Below, in pieces: positions 47,201 to 57,708 of a stretch of 64,000 nt of DNA. The stretch is from assembly GCF_023101765.2 (NCBI RefSeq), contig NC_064221.1, positions 10,101,465 through 10,165,464 of the forward strand. The letters run 5' to 3'. Origin of the DNA: Spodoptera frugiperda. Taxonomy: Eukaryota; Arthropoda; Insecta; Lepidoptera; Noctuidae. The notes under the pieces were generated by a model. The model saw only the letters and a program-made list of their open reading frames with translations. It did not search any database and had not been told where the DNA came from. Within the stretch, counting starts at the first letter, position 1, and the number at the start of each line of letters is the position of its first letter. The position numbers and the translations under genes are program-made.

Positions 47201-50200
47201 ATATTAAAGTTAAAGCATTTATTTCAATTAAGAATCCTAAATTAGAGACTTTTGAAACATCAAATTGAATTGTCCGTTGGTCTGTCCGTCAGTGAAGCTA
47301 GGCGCTTATTACGATACTACACGAAGCCTCTGCATCGTTGGCTGAGTGGTTACAAATGCGACTGCCGGGCAAGGGGTCTCAGGTTCGATTCCCGGGTCGG
47401 GCGAAGTATTACTGGGGCTTTTCGGTTTTTCGAAAATTTCTTAGTGGTAGCACGGAGTCTGGAAATATGCCCGGTATATGGCAATAGGCTCACCACCTAT
47501 TACATGGGACTTACAACATAAATTGTGAAAAGTGGGTGTACACAGTGGCATTACGTGCCATAATGTGCACCTCTGCCTACACCTTCGGGGATTAAAGGCG
47601 ATATGTATGTATGTACACCAAGTAAAGTGTAAGTGAGTTTGCAACAAATAGTAGTGGTTCATATTGAACTGGCGACCTTTACCATCGATAGGTCAGCGCG
47701 GAGCAGCGCAGTGAATGACGATTCTTCCAGTTCCGCATTGCGAGCCGATGCTTGGACGGAGCCCTAATTAACACTATGCAATAGCCAATTTATACACGCT
47801 TTGTGAACTTCCATGTTATGGGCCATTAAACAATTTTTAAATGTCAAGAGAAGTGCTGATCTCTTTAATGAACCTTTTCAGTAACGTATGTTTGCTGTTC
47901 CTGTTTATTTATATCAATTACGACATCTTATAAGTACGTAAAATTGATTGGTTTGAATCATGACCCACTTTAATTTTATATGTATATAAAAATGAATTGA
48001 TGTTCGTTAGTCTCGCCAAAACTCGAAAATGACTGGACCAATTTGGCTAATTTTGGTCTTGAATTATTGTAGAAGTCTAGGGAAAGTTTAAAAGGGGAGA
48101 AAGAGATGCTGAGGGTTTTCCGGTTCAGCTAGTCATAAATAATTTAATATCCTCAAAATACCCCTCAAAAACATTGCCATAGATAGATTGTTAGAAGCTA
48201 ATGTAAAACAATAACATCATGTGCATTGTACTTAAAGTCGCTATCCTTAAACACGTTAACCGCCGCATAGGGGACTCCTCTAGTGTTGCTGATCGCTTAC
48301 TTACCATCAGGTGACTCGTTTGCCACCTATTCCATAAAAAGGGGGATGACCCTTGTGAGCGGAGGATTCTTTTTTAACATTAATCTATTAGCAGTTTAAG
48401 GGTTAAAATAAAGTATAAAGTCTACTTACCAAAGCGGGTGAGTCCAAAGGCCTGGATCTCGACTTCCTCAAATCGCTCTCTCCGTCAGAAGGTCTCGACT
48501 GTCTATCACTCTCTCTGTCCGAGGAATGGTACCGTCTCTTTTCCTCTTTGCGTTCCTTGTATCTTCTTTCTTCTTTTAACGTCTTGTCATATCTGGAAGA
48601 GTTTGTATTTTAGTACGTAAATTGGCAGGCGATTATTGTACTACAAATCCCGGGTGAGTCCAAAGACTGTGACAAAGTACAATTTGGTGATTAATTGAGT
48701 CCATGTCTGCCAGAGGTGGAGGTTTTGGTAAACTCCTTATTAAAGGGAATACCTTTCTGCAATAGTGGATATAAATATATTTGAACTATAAAGCCAAACC
48801 TTGATTTATCGCAAACTTACAATCACAACTACCGAAATTGAAAAATCGTTTAATTGATGTGAATTTTGTCTTCAATTCTACAAGATATCTTTAAAAAACC
48901 TACATCAATCCAGACATTTTAGATGGAAATTGGTTAAGAAGAAAAAAATTGTTTCCGAACTCACCTTCCATCATAATCCTCTCTATATTTCCTCTCAGGA
49001 TCACTGTCCCGAGGGTCTGAGCTCCTGTACCTGGTCAGGTCTTCCCTGGAATTCCTGTGCCTGGTAAGGTCTTCCCTAGAATTCCTGTTTCTGCTAAGGT
49101 CTTCTCTGGAGTTTCTGTGCCTGCTCAGGTCTTCTCTGGAGCTCCTCTGCCTATCCAGATCTTCCCTTGAGTTTCTGTACCTTCGCTCGTCAGCTTTGCA
49201 TTCATAGTCGATTGTCTTCTTCACTATGATTTCACTTGGTTCTGGGTCGGTGTACCTGAGTTTGAAGAGGTATTTAGTTATTAATATATATTAGTATCAA
49301 CAAATAATATTATGTCCTTTGTTTCCTGAAGAACTAGGCGTTTAACCATTTGGCTAGCTGCGGACTGCCTAGCGGGTTATTAGGGCCCCGGCTCGAGAAG
49401 TAGGTGTAGGAACGAACGGGGTGATTTTTAGTTAGTAATAGTCTGACAATTTTATTCCTCTCGCCTCGCCCAAAGTGGGAGAAGTCATAGGATGACTCGA
49501 ATAAAACCCATTTGACTACATTCTCCATGGATGTGTGAGTGGTACTTGTAACGCTTCTGATGTTTCGGGTTTCCATGGGCAGCGGCGATTGCTTACCATC
49601 AGATAAGGTGTCTGCTTGTTTACCGGCTTATTCCATAAAGACAAAACTGGATATAATATGAGTAACAGATGCAGTATCAAGAAAGTATATTACTAATCCG
49701 TAACAAAAAACCTAATTTGGTAACTTGCTACGAAGCGTGATGACTGCATTTTCATACCAAAGTTTTCCTCTTATACATTGATGCATTTGATATGACTCAT
49801 TCTACTTAGAATATCTAAGTAACATCTATTTGTGTATGCATATAAACTACTTATATTTGTTCAATGTCATCTAGGTTAATATTGCAATGATGTTACATAC
49901 CATAAATGTATGGAATATAGAGTTGTTTTCTACACAAGAATATTGGCTGTTCGTTTACTACTTCACAATTTGAAACGTCTATTTTGTGAATGTCCCCAAA
50001 CCCATACATTAAAAGTAACCTTTTGTATAATCCGGTAAACGAACAGTCCAGACAGAACACTTGATGGTAAGCAATTGCCATCGATGACCACTCGAAACAC
50101 CAAAGGCGTTACAAGTGCATTGCCTGTTGGGGGTTAGGAATTTAAGGGTTGAGTTGGAGATTGGGAAGATTGGCTGGTAATTACCAGCCCAATTATAATT

Positions 50201-53200
50201 GGGCCTCTGGTGGTTACCGAAGTGAACAAGGGTTTTATTTTGTGTCAAATCATTAATTAATACTACAGACGGCATCCAAAATGACACCCATAATAATTCT
50301 TGCCACAATATAAGTCTTTGTACATTAAAACGGAAAGTCATGTCAATTCTAAGTACCTTACTTGTCTTAGAACAAAACAAAGCTAGATAAAGTAAAACAA
50401 CACAATCAGGTCACAACTTTCATCTGATAACAATATAAGTGACATGAAAATCCCACGTGATTCACGCCGCTCCTTGCTCTGCCCTACATGAGCAACAGAA
50501 TTGTCGCAGACAAGTTTATATGAAACAGTAGAATGCAAAATTAGGAAAGTAGATTGTCCTATACTATTACAAATAACATCTGTTACGTTGATGAATCTAT
50601 TCATTTCATGTAAATGTCTTGAATGGCTGAACGGTACATTATTTAACGGACAGTTTTTTTTATGGAATAGGGGGCAAATGAGCAGATGGAAAACCTGATG
50701 GAAAGCGATTAGCGCCACTATGGACACCCGCAATACCAGATGAGACACAGGGGCGTTTCAAAAAGGAATATGCTCTTTTCTTGAATACAGTTTAATTGTT
50801 TCCCCAACAACTACACAATTTTTAACTAAAATAGATAACATTTAATGGAATTTTGATTTTATCGATATGAGGAACACCTAACAGTGTATAAATAACTTTT
50901 AGTTAAAAGATAGTATATGGATAGTTGATGAAAGCGGCCAAATTAAGCCCTTTATAGCCAGATGTTCCTGCAGGCTATACCTCACGGAATCTTCTAAATA
51001 AGAAACTATACGTGGAAAGTTAGTAGTAAAAAATTAACAAAATGTACCTTCTATATTCGGAGTCGTCTCTGGCAAGATGTTCAGGGCTCTTGAGCACCCG
51101 TGTGCGAGTCTTTGGCTGGACTACTTCCTTCTCTTTCTTGCTCTTCTTAGAAGAGTCGCGAGAGAACAGCTGTTTCATCTTTATAAATCAAAACAAGATA
51201 TAATTAGTTCCAAGTCACGTTCTATAACTTCATAATAAAAAATGTAAGAGACAAATTACCTTTTCAAGTCCAGTTAGCTTCTTTGCCTTCGGCGGTTTCG
51301 CACTGACTTTATCATCAAGTCTACTAGGACTTTTCTCGTATCTTTCATGTTTTGGCTCAAAATGTGATCCTTCATCAGCACTTCTATCTCGCCTCGTGTA
51401 CTCCTTCCTATATCCATCGTCCTTATAATCCTTAAACCTTGCCAAATACTCTCCGTTAGCGTATATTTGCTCAGCTGGGTAGTTGTCTTCTGTATGCTGT
51501 CTTTCACTAGCCAAAAATAATGAGGTGTCCCTGACGTCATCATCACTCTCATGTCTCCTGTGCCTCGTTCTGTGTATTTCTCCGCTTGAGTCTTTTCTGA
51601 AGTCATTTTCAATTCCAGAATCAACTAGTCTGTTGTCTATATCGAAGCGACGAGGTGATCTATCATCCCGGTAGTATTCACGACTGTCACCAGAATCATG
51701 TCGTGTCATGCCAAAATCTTCCTTATATCTGTCTTTATTCTTCACTCGACGCAGAGAATGGTATGAATCGGCATACTTTGGGAGATTCGCATAATCCTCT
51801 TCACGTTCTTGAGCAATCTCAGGATTGGAGGAGTAATGTCCTTTTCTCTTACCGAAATATTCTTTGCCTTTATATTTTTGTCCAGTTTGAAGTACATCAT
51901 GACTAGAAGTAAGTTGCTTTTTAGCTTTATACTTTTTCTCTTTATATTCATCAGGACTGAGCAAAGGTTTGCCTGTATTTGAGTCTAAGCTTGGAGGCTC
52001 GTACTCAGGCTCTGGGGGGAAATCTTTTTTAGAACTCTTGTATCTAGGTTCCAACTTATCAATGAACTCACGTCTATCAAGTTCTCCTTTAGGAACTTTT
52101 TGGAAGGTTCTGCTTTCTGTGTTATATTTAACTTTGTGATTGTCTGAATCATACTTACTGTAATCTTCAGTAACACTGCTTTCAGCAAAGCCATCCCTTT
52201 CTAATGTGTTCCGATAGTAACGAACTGTTTCATTGACGTATCGCTCAGTGGCTTGCATGCGTTTCTCAGCTTCATATATGGGATCTTCGGGTAAATACCG
52301 TGATATTGGCTCTTCAACATTTCTCTCCCTATCAAGTCTTCGAGCATTTAATCTTGATTCCAGAAGCTGCCGTCTGTGACTTAGTTCATTGAAATCTAAA
52401 TCAACCTTTGTTGGTTCTGTTTCATACTGCTTCTTTTTTGTATCCATACCATCTCCTCTCCCCCTGTATTGATTACTTAGATCAGGAGACTTGTCTTTTG
52501 GCGCATATTCATTGGCATAAGTTGGTTCAAAGTCTTCAAAACTAGTCAGCTTGTATTCCCTAAACCGAGGTCTTATGGGTGAATCTGTGATATTGTAGGT
52601 CGGCTCAAAGTTAGTGAAGTTGTCATTTTCCTTGTTTTTATAATCATAGTCATACATTTGAGTTTTAGCAAACTTATGTCTCTCCTCATAACCTAAACCT
52701 TCATCTTCGTCGGAGAAGTTTCCGTACTTTTCTCTGGACGGAGAAAATGTTTTATGTACTGTCTGTTTGTTTAATCTATTGTTGATGTGTGAGTCGTGAT
52801 CTCTCACTACGTGAGCATACACCACCCCCTTATCCATCTTGTTGACTGGTGAAGGTACTCTATCAGGACTAGTATTCCTAACAAAAAGATTAGGATCAGG
52901 ACTGATACTTGGTTTAATATAAGAGAATGGTTGATTCACGTTAGTCCCGTTGGGAGGTGAAATCAAATGAGATTTAGGTGGAGGTGAAGATTGGTCTTCC
53001 TTTAGTATTCTCACTAAGTGATCCACAGTATGTCCTCTAGTCAACGGCGGTTTATCCGGCGGTTGCTGACTACTATGTATCATTTCTTTATCACCATAAA
53101 CGTTTTCTTCAATTTTCCTTATGCTATCTTTGATTCTATCTTTTACATCAGCAGGATTTGTATCTTTACTTTTGGGCGAATCAATCTCATCCACAAGAAT

Positions 53201-54006
53201 TGTCTTCTTCACATCAGTTTTTCGTTTGGGTGTGGCACTTATTTGTGGTGATTTCTCTTTCTCCTTCTCTTGTGATTTACCTTTTTTAGCTCTAGTGGGT
53301 GCTTTTGGCTCAGGTTTTTCAGGAGCTTTGTACCTAGGAGGCTTTTCGACGGGATTAACTTTTTTGTTATCCGATTTCTCCTTCTCAGAATTATTTTCTT
53401 TTTGAGCAGAATTTTGTTTCTGGTACAGGTCGAGGGGTGGCGTTTTCTTAAAGTAATCTTCTCTGGGTGAACTTTCTATGATGGGTGACAGCTGTGACTT
53501 CTTATTTCTTAATGACTTAAGGAACTCTTCAGTCTCACTGCCCGATCGTTTGCGGATTGGTTTGTTCTGCGTGGTTAGCGTTGTGTTAGACTTTAGATCG
53601 GACACGTCACTTTTACTTCTCTGGACTATAGCAACAGGTTTTGTGGCAACAACAACTGGTGCGTCAGAACCCTTACCGCTTTGTGCTCTTCTGAATAGCG
53701 TAGATAGGGAAGTTCTTTCTCTTCTCTTTTTGTTGCTTACATCACTGGTTGATCGTCCTAGAGGAGTTTTCTCTGGAGCACCTTCGTCGCTGTTCCTTCT
53801 TCCGATCTTATTGTCCTTTTTTCTTCGATGTGGTAAGGAGAAGAACTTCTCAGGTGGATGATCAGAGGTGCATGTGATGCCTTCAGCCTGTGCGCGTACT
53901 TTGTTAGCTTCTTCAATGAGTTCCTTTTCTGATAGATGTGTGAATGGTTCTTTTCTGATGGACTTGGGTTGGTCAGATGATGTTGTTCGTGTTGCGCGCG
54001 GTTTAT
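35270..54006 (-). CDS. Large charged, probably disordered protein, eight 3' exons
   Basis: I do not recognise this protein. Its exons in order are 51260-54006, 51048-51178, 48965-49255, 48430-48592, 37745-37888, 36748-37295, 36120-36223 and 35270-35829. All have GT-AG borders and matching phases (1 entering, then 0, 2, 2, 0, 0, 2, 1) and give 1561 residues plus stop. The first visible exon begins in phase 1, so at least one 5' exon is missing; none was seen up to 64000. The 2.7-kb exon encodes Lys/Glu/Arg/Ser-rich sequence with many SP and RRXS sites. Exon 3 has a 10-residue repeat (NSREDLTRHR). Short hydrophobic-aromatic islands include NWFKSLDRLTRKKK and FSIFAPWTPKHYNDQ. The tail is basic, with AGWFRLSSKNKK. 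No membrane span or enzyme domain is seen. A cytoskeletal, scaffold or SR-like role is possible but unproven. Confidence 0.8.
35926..36063 (-). repeat. Family B dispersed repeat
   Basis: GGACTACCTAGCAGGTTTAC through GTCATTGGATGATTA, in an intron of the charged-protein gene. Confidence 0.7.
36436..36515 (-). repeat. Family G SINE fragment
   Basis: GTGGGTGCGTTTACAAACAT and ACAATTTGTGGATCACACAA, in an intron of the charged-protein gene. Confidence 0.5.
37330..37592 (+). repeat. tRNA-derived SINE, family F, diverged
   Basis: Degraded head (GGTTTTAATTCCCGGGTCGG), then GGTAATAGGGTCACCCCCTA and TGCACCTCTGCCTACCCCAT. Confidence 0.65.
37961..38095 (-). repeat. Family B dispersed repeat
   Basis: CCGGAGCTGCGGACTACCTA through GTCATTGGATGATTACTCCC, just upstream of exon 37745-37888. 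Confidence 0.7.
38203..38420 (-). repeat. Family A SINE-like repeat, near complete
   Basis: TTATGAGTGAGGTAAGCGAGCAGG through CGTCGGTTTTCTGTGAGGCC. In the large intron of the charged-protein gene; a 68-codon open frame across it is repeat-derived. Confidence 0.7.
39226..39385 (-). repeat. Family B dispersed repeat
   Basis: CCGGAGCTGCGGACTTCCTA through GCCATTAGATGATTTTGTTA. Confidence 0.7.
39841..40195. mobile_element. Palindromic MITE, family C, compound copy
   Basis: A second multi-unit copy begins GTACCCTTAATATGAGTTTG, has three alternating CCAATCAGAG / TTGATTGG arm pairs and an internal GGGTACTG junction. Intron of the charged-protein gene. Confidence 0.7.
40600..40672 (+). repeat. Family G SINE fragment
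   Basis: TGTAGCGGGTTCGATTTCCG followed by ACTTTGTGTGATCCACAGG. Confidence 0.5.
41462..41570 (+). repeat. Family J dispersed repeat
   Basis: ATCATCATCAGCCGGAAGAC and CGCCTCCCCCTTAGTCCTCC. The inverse copy is at 61982. Confidence 0.55.
41888..42277. mobile_element. MITE with GGGGTG(G/A)GACTT ends and TA duplication
   Basis: The left end TAGGGGTGGGACTTTAACCC and the complement of the right end (TAGGGGTGAGACTTCTAATC) match. Further inside, GGCTGAGTAC...CTAATTTTA also matches its right counterpart. Both ends are flanked by TA. The element has 390 bp and no coding capacity. It lies in the 10.5-kb intron of the charged-protein gene. Confidence 0.65.
42450..42512 (+). repeat. tRNA-derived SINE, family F, 3' end
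   Basis: ACGTGGCGTAATGAGCACAT and TGAGGATAAAAGGCGTAATG only. Confidence 0.5.
42525..42713 (+). repeat. Family A SINE-like repeat, diverged 3' half
   Basis: ATTCCCAATCCACCACAAAT through GATTGCCTACCACCAGGTGA and an A-rich tail. Confidence 0.55.
43777..44148. repeat. Family D repeat, uninterrupted copy
   Basis: A full-length copy of about 370 bp with the same ends as the copy at 24297 and no insertion. It serves as the empty-site reference for the hAT insertion. Confidence 0.7.
44317..44624 (+). repeat. Family A SINE-like repeat, complete
   Basis: A full copy from AGTGTGGAAGAGCCATGCTT to GGCTTATACCATAAAAAA, about 305 bp. An inverted complete copy follows 280 bases downstream. Confidence 0.75.
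44905..45159 (-). repeat. Family A SINE-like repeat, near complete
   Basis: TTTTTTATGGTATAAGCCGG through ATGGCTCTCCCACACTTGAA, opposite in orientation to the copy at 44317. Confidence 0.75.
45525..45659 (+). repeat. Family B dispersed repeat
   Basis: GAGAAAATCGTCCAATGACT through GGTAGTCCGCAGCTCCGG. Confidence 0.7.
45901..46052. mobile_element. Palindromic MITE, family C
   Basis: A single fold-back copy from GTACCCTTAGTATGAGTTTG to CAAACTTGTACTAAG, with one GTGATTGG / CCAATCAGAGC arm pair. Confidence 0.7.
46606..46715 (+). repeat. Family B dispersed repeat, 3' truncated
   Basis: AAATATCATTCAATGATTTC through ACCACCCCGTTCCTTCGTCG. Confidence 0.6.
47332..47618 (+). repeat. tRNA-derived SINE, family F, complete
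   Basis: The head GGCTGAGTGGTTACAAATGC with GGTTCGATTCCCGGGTCGGG has A- and B-box-like sequences of a pol III promoter. The body follows (GGCAATAGGCTCACCACCTA) and the 3' part CACCTCTGCCTACACC, ending in GTATGTATGTA. Confidence 0.75.
48283..48342 (+). repeat. Family A SINE-like repeat, 3' end variant
   Basis: TGATCGCTTACTTACCATCAGG through CACCTATTCCATAAAAAGG, next to exon 48430-48592 of the charged-protein gene. Confidence 0.45.
48990..49165 (-). repeat. Coding 30-bp minisatellite in the charged-protein gene
   Basis: About five in-frame copies of a 30-bp unit encode R-N-S-R-E-D-L-(D/S/T)-R-(Q/H/N/Y). The units vary at synonymous and a few replacement positions. The repeat lies wholly within the 97-codon exon 48965-49255. 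Confidence 0.85.
49354..49502 (-). repeat. Family B dispersed repeat
   Basis: GCTGCGGACTGCCTAGCGGG through GTCATAGGATGACTCG. Confidence 0.65.
49532..49640 (+). repeat. Family A SINE-like repeat, 3' end
   Basis: GTACTTGTAACGCTTCTGAT through TTTACCGGCTTATTCCATAA. Confidence 0.6.
50031..50216 (-). repeat. Family A SINE-like repeat, partial
   Basis: ATCCGGTAAACGAACAGTCC through GGTTAGGAATTTAAGGGTTG. Confidence 0.65.
50651..50752 (-). repeat. Family A SINE-like repeat, 3' end variant
   Basis: TTTTTTTTATGGAATAGGGG and GGCAAATGAGCAGATGG, the variant tail also seen at 12370 and 48283. Confidence 0.5.
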
Positions 54007-54885
54007 CTGTAAAAATAATTGGAATATTTAGCTAGCTATTTGGTTTCGTGTTCTGAATTAATTTATTAGCAAGTTAGCATTGGTCGAATTTTGAAATATA
54101 AGTAATTAGTTATTTCTTTTTAATCCTTATTTAGTATCGTTTTACTTTAGAAGATGGATGATTGTATGTTTGTTAATGGCTAGTAAATATTGAGTTAGAT
54201 GAGTAATTTATCCCGTAGTTCATAGATGATAAATGGCAAATAATGTTGAAAATACAATGATCAGTATCTTCTGACATAATGGTTAATTCCATGAGTTATT
54301 ATGAAAAGCAACTCGTACTAGTAGTACCAGGCTTATTATGTGAAACATTAAGTTATTATTATGACATATATTTTACATATACAATAAACTTTATTACTGA
54401 ATAGTAAGGTTCACATTCCACAAACAAAATGTTACCTGTGGTTGCAGATACCAGTTGCGTTAGACTATTAATTAAGCTGTCACAAATTTATTTTTGTGTA
54501 AAATAATAATAAAGATATATTTAAAATACTCAAAAGGTACTTGTATGAGCATAAATGATAAATATATTAATCATTTTTGTCTAACTAACATATTTTTTAT
54601 GATAAGTTTGAAGAACAATCGTACATTTTTGTACTTCAAAGTTGAATAAAAACAAAATTATTCATGTAATAGATTTGCTAAGGTTACTTGATTCGTCTCG
54701 ATTATTTATTTTAACACGGTACATGATTTGAGATTGAGAATAATGTAAAAAAATTATAACATATGATTAATTACGTTGCAAACAGAGAGATGCCTAACTC
54801 TTGTGAATTTTTAAACAACTTTTCGTTGACTTTACGACATAGGCCAATCATAACAAAATTAATTTAATCAATTTCCAAAACACAC

Positions 54886-55010
54886 ACACACATTAACAGC
54901 CTATTTGTTAGTGACCACTGCTGACCAAAGGCCTTTTCTCACACGGAGAGGGCTTGAGTATTAATCACCACGCTTGCACAATGCGGGTTGGCGATTTCAA
55001 ACTTACTAGT
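54886..55010. repeat. Family H dispersed repeat
   Basis: ACCAAAGGCCTTTTCTCACA and AATGCGGGTTGGCGATTTCA, as near 980, 39130 and 56430. Confidence 0.5.
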
Positions 55011-55510
55011 GGTCGCCTAGTGGTCGAAATTCGACCATATACGATTTAATTTACAATACCACTTAACATACGTTCAAGGATAATTTTTATTTAACTCAAA
55101 CTCAAACAAACTCTTTTATAAAACTCTATTCATATGAGACGTCAGAATATCATCGCAATGTCTATTGATTATGACGTTTTGTCAAATACGATCAGATACT
55201 ATGCATGTGTGTGTAATGTTTTATTTATTGATTTAATGTACTTTATAAGCATTATTTTTGAAAAATATTAGCGTTCTTCACTTCTCCTACACATAAACTA
55301 TAAGTGTACCAAATTTTATGCTCCTACGTTCGCGCAATTTTCGTAAAAAGCGGTCCAAAGTTTTTGCATCACGTATTAATATATAGATGATAATTAGAAA
55401 TTATAAACCCAGGTTTCTTCCCGATGTTTTCCTTTACCGTTTCTCTATATAATCTAGTACATATAACTTGGGAAACGTTACATTGGTACTAGCCGTTGCT
55501 ACGTTGAGAG

Positions 55511-55831
55511 CTCTGGCGGAAAAGCACCCTAAGACGCCCTTAGGGTGCTTTTCCGCCAGAGATGTGTTATGTAGCTATGCTATGAAGATGTAATAGCTAA
55601 GCTGTTAAACTATATGACCGTTTCCACTGATACTAAGCTATGTAGCAGGTCGAGTATGCGATGTATCGATAGTAGGGAAGCCAATCCATAGCACGCATCT
55701 TTCCATGCAAAAACAAAGATAAGATGAGCCCGTTTCCACCAGTGGTATGCTATGAGTACCAAAGAATATAACTAGTGGAAGCCAAACGCATCCACAACAA
55801 CGTATCATAGACCATCTCTGGTGGAAAAGCA
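55511..55831. mobile_element. Family I MITE with a perfect terminal hairpin
   Basis: The element runs from about 55544 (GTGCTTTTCCGCCAGAGA) to 55831 (TCTCTGGTGGAAAAGCAC), inverted ends. In front of it, 55511-55533 is the exact reverse complement of 55539-55561, giving a 23-bp hairpin with a 5-base loop. Confidence 0.65.
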
Positions 55832-56269
55832 CATTTAAACCTACGGGCCAACACTACTCTCAATAATTTCAAAAACACACGTACCTAATACAGGTACTTA
55901 ACTACAGAGGTCCATATTAAAGCGATATGACTACATATAGTGGCGTCATAATGTAACGGAGAATATCGAGCAAAGAACTTATTTCTCCACTCCTACGCAT
56001 GTTAGTCACCCCGGGTCCTGGTCTGTAGCAAAAACTACACAATAGCTAATGATTTACCGATGGTTAATGATCTATCATTTGTTATGGAGTATCCATTTGG
56101 TGAATTCGCATCAAGACTAACCATAATCGTAAGTTGCCAGATTTTGGTTTTATCAATTTTATTTTGTGTTATAATAATGTTATGGAAATGTCGTTTAAAA
56201 TATGATTTACTACATGTAATAAATAGATTGAAGTTTTATAATAAAGATCGTGAGATATACTTAATTTAC

Positions 56270-56393
56270 TAGTTTTGAGTATCAGAGGGACTGCGCGTCT
56301 GTGCACGCTGCTCAATGAAGATTCCTCTGTGACTCGAAACTAGTAGAGTTTTTTCTCCATTAACGTACATGAGTAAACTGTGATTTTTAGTTA
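56270..56393 (+). repeat. Family E dispersed repeat
   Basis: TCTGTGCACGCTGCTCAATG and GTGACTCGAAACTAGTAGAG. Confidence 0.6.
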
Positions 56394-56629
56394 ATTTAGA
56401 CTGAAATTATTCATATGTTATACTCGAAAATCGCCAACCCGCATTGAGCAAGCGTAGTTATTCATGCTCAAAACCTTCTTCATGCTAGAAAAGGCCTTGG
56501 TCAGCAGTGGCCACTTATAGGCTGATGATATGTTATGTGTAGTACAGGTTGAAGAGAAAAAAACACATACACACATTTCCTCACACTTACACACGCAAAA
56601 CTACACTTCGTAAATACCCGCAAGCTTAA

Positions 56630-56745
56630 TCCTGCGGACTGCCTAGCGGGCCACCCGTTCTCCGAATCTAAAAGCATGAGTAGGAACGGGATGGTTTTTA
56701 GGCAGTAAGAGTCTGATTCTCCAGAAATCATTGGATGATTTAAAC
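56630..56745 (-). repeat. Family B dispersed repeat, shortened
   Basis: TCCTGCGGACTGCCTAGCGG through CATTGGATGATTTAAACCCC. Confidence 0.65.
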
Positions 56746-56940
56746 CCCTAAAAAAAGCCTAATCGTACTCCTCTCGCATACAAACTTGCACGCATCATCT
56801 TCCTTGAAAGCAACAAAAAAACCACCAACCCTTTAAACTTACTACCGTTTAAAACCAATACCAGTATTAAAAAAGGAGCAAAGAAAATTCAAAAGTTGTT
56901 TGCGCCAAAAGTCAGAGCTAAAAATAAGCGTGAGCAACTG

Positions 56941-56948
56941 TGACGTCA
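56941..56948. promoter_or_regulatory. CRE-like palindrome TGACGTCA
   Basis: An exact CREB/ATF consensus in GCAACTGTGACGTCACGGCC, upstream of the small ORF at 56957. One such site in 64 kb is roughly what chance predicts, so function is only suggested by position. Confidence 0.25.
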
Positions 56949-56956
56949 CGGCCTTA

Positions 56957-57088
56957 ATGCGCCTGCGACGCAACCGTATAAGTAGTATGCAGAAATACGA
57001 CGAATTTTATATTATGTATGGGGGACCCGGAATACTGTGGATTGGGCTTGGGTGCCTATTTATAAAGTTGATGAAGGATTGCCATTAA
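56957..57088 (+). CDS. Unassigned 43-codon small ORF with one hydrophobic span
   Basis: ATG at 56957 opens a frame of 43 residues beginning MRLRRNRISSMQKY and ending with a hydrophobic span (GGPGILWIGLGCLFIKLM), then DCH. It sits in a local GC-rich patch. TGACGTCA (a CRE palindrome) lies at 56941-56948 just before it. AATAAA (57087-57092) overlaps the stop codon. That compact layout suggests a possible small membrane-protein gene, but I recognise no family and the CRE is too close to the start to be sure of a transcript. It may be chance. Confidence 0.25.
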   Translation: MRLRRNRISSMQKYDEFYIMYGGPGILWIGLGCLFIKLMKDCH

Positions 57089-57392
57089 TAAAAAGTTGTC
57101 GATGAGTTTCTTATTAAGTAAAAAGTATTGCAATTATGCATTCAATTCGATGAATAGTTCGATAAAAACTACAATTCAATGTTTTTGGTATATTTTCTAG
57201 TCTATCTGTACACATTAAATTATATTGCATAATTATCTTTTTTACATTTACTACTTGCATATCTTTTTTACAATATTTTTCTGTCTGTCTGTCTGTTTGT
57301 TCTGGCTAATATCTGAAATGGCTGAACCGATTACCCTTAAGTACACCTTAATTTGCCATCCTCAAATCAAATCACTTTAGTGCATCCATAGT

Positions 57393-57708
57393 TTAAGTGT
57401 GGGAGAGCCATGCTTCGGCACGAATGGGTCGACTCGACCGGAGTGATACCACGGCCTCACAGAAAACCGACATAAAACAACGCTTGCCTTGTGTTTCGTT
57501 GTGTGAGTGAGGTTACCAGAGGCCCAATTCCCCCTTCCCAATCTTCCCAATCCCCGATTCCTGAACAACAACCCTTAAATTCCTAACCCCCAAAAAGCCG
57601 GTAACGCACTTGTAATGCCTTTGGTGTTTCAAGTGTCCATGGGCGGCGGCGATTGCTTACCATCAGGTGATACGTACGCTAGTTTACGGCGTGTTTCATA
57701 AAAAAAAA
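57393..57708 (+). repeat. Family A SINE-like repeat, complete
   Basis: AGTGTGGGAGAGCCATGCTT through CATCAGGTGATACGTACGC and an A-rich tail. Confidence 0.75.

Larger units (their letters stand above)
37889..48429 (-). other. 10.5-kb intron of the charged-protein gene
   Basis: This single intron lies between exons 48430-48592 and 37745-37888. It is filled with families A, B, C, D, F, G and J and the 390-bp MITE at 41888. No nested gene could be supported. Confidence 0.6.

Noticed and set aside
47338..47402. tRNA gene with A and B boxes
   Set aside because: The sequence continues into a repeated SINE body with other copies at 37330 and 58708, and no full cloverleaf was evident.
53478..53861. 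127-codon plus-strand frame over the large charged exon
   Set aside because: Antisense to a well-supported exon with biased codon use; no independent support.
56060..56272. 70-codon ATG frame with one membrane span
   Set aside because: There is no recognisable similarity, no clear promoter or poly(A) signal, and the span is the kind AT-rich DNA yields by chance.
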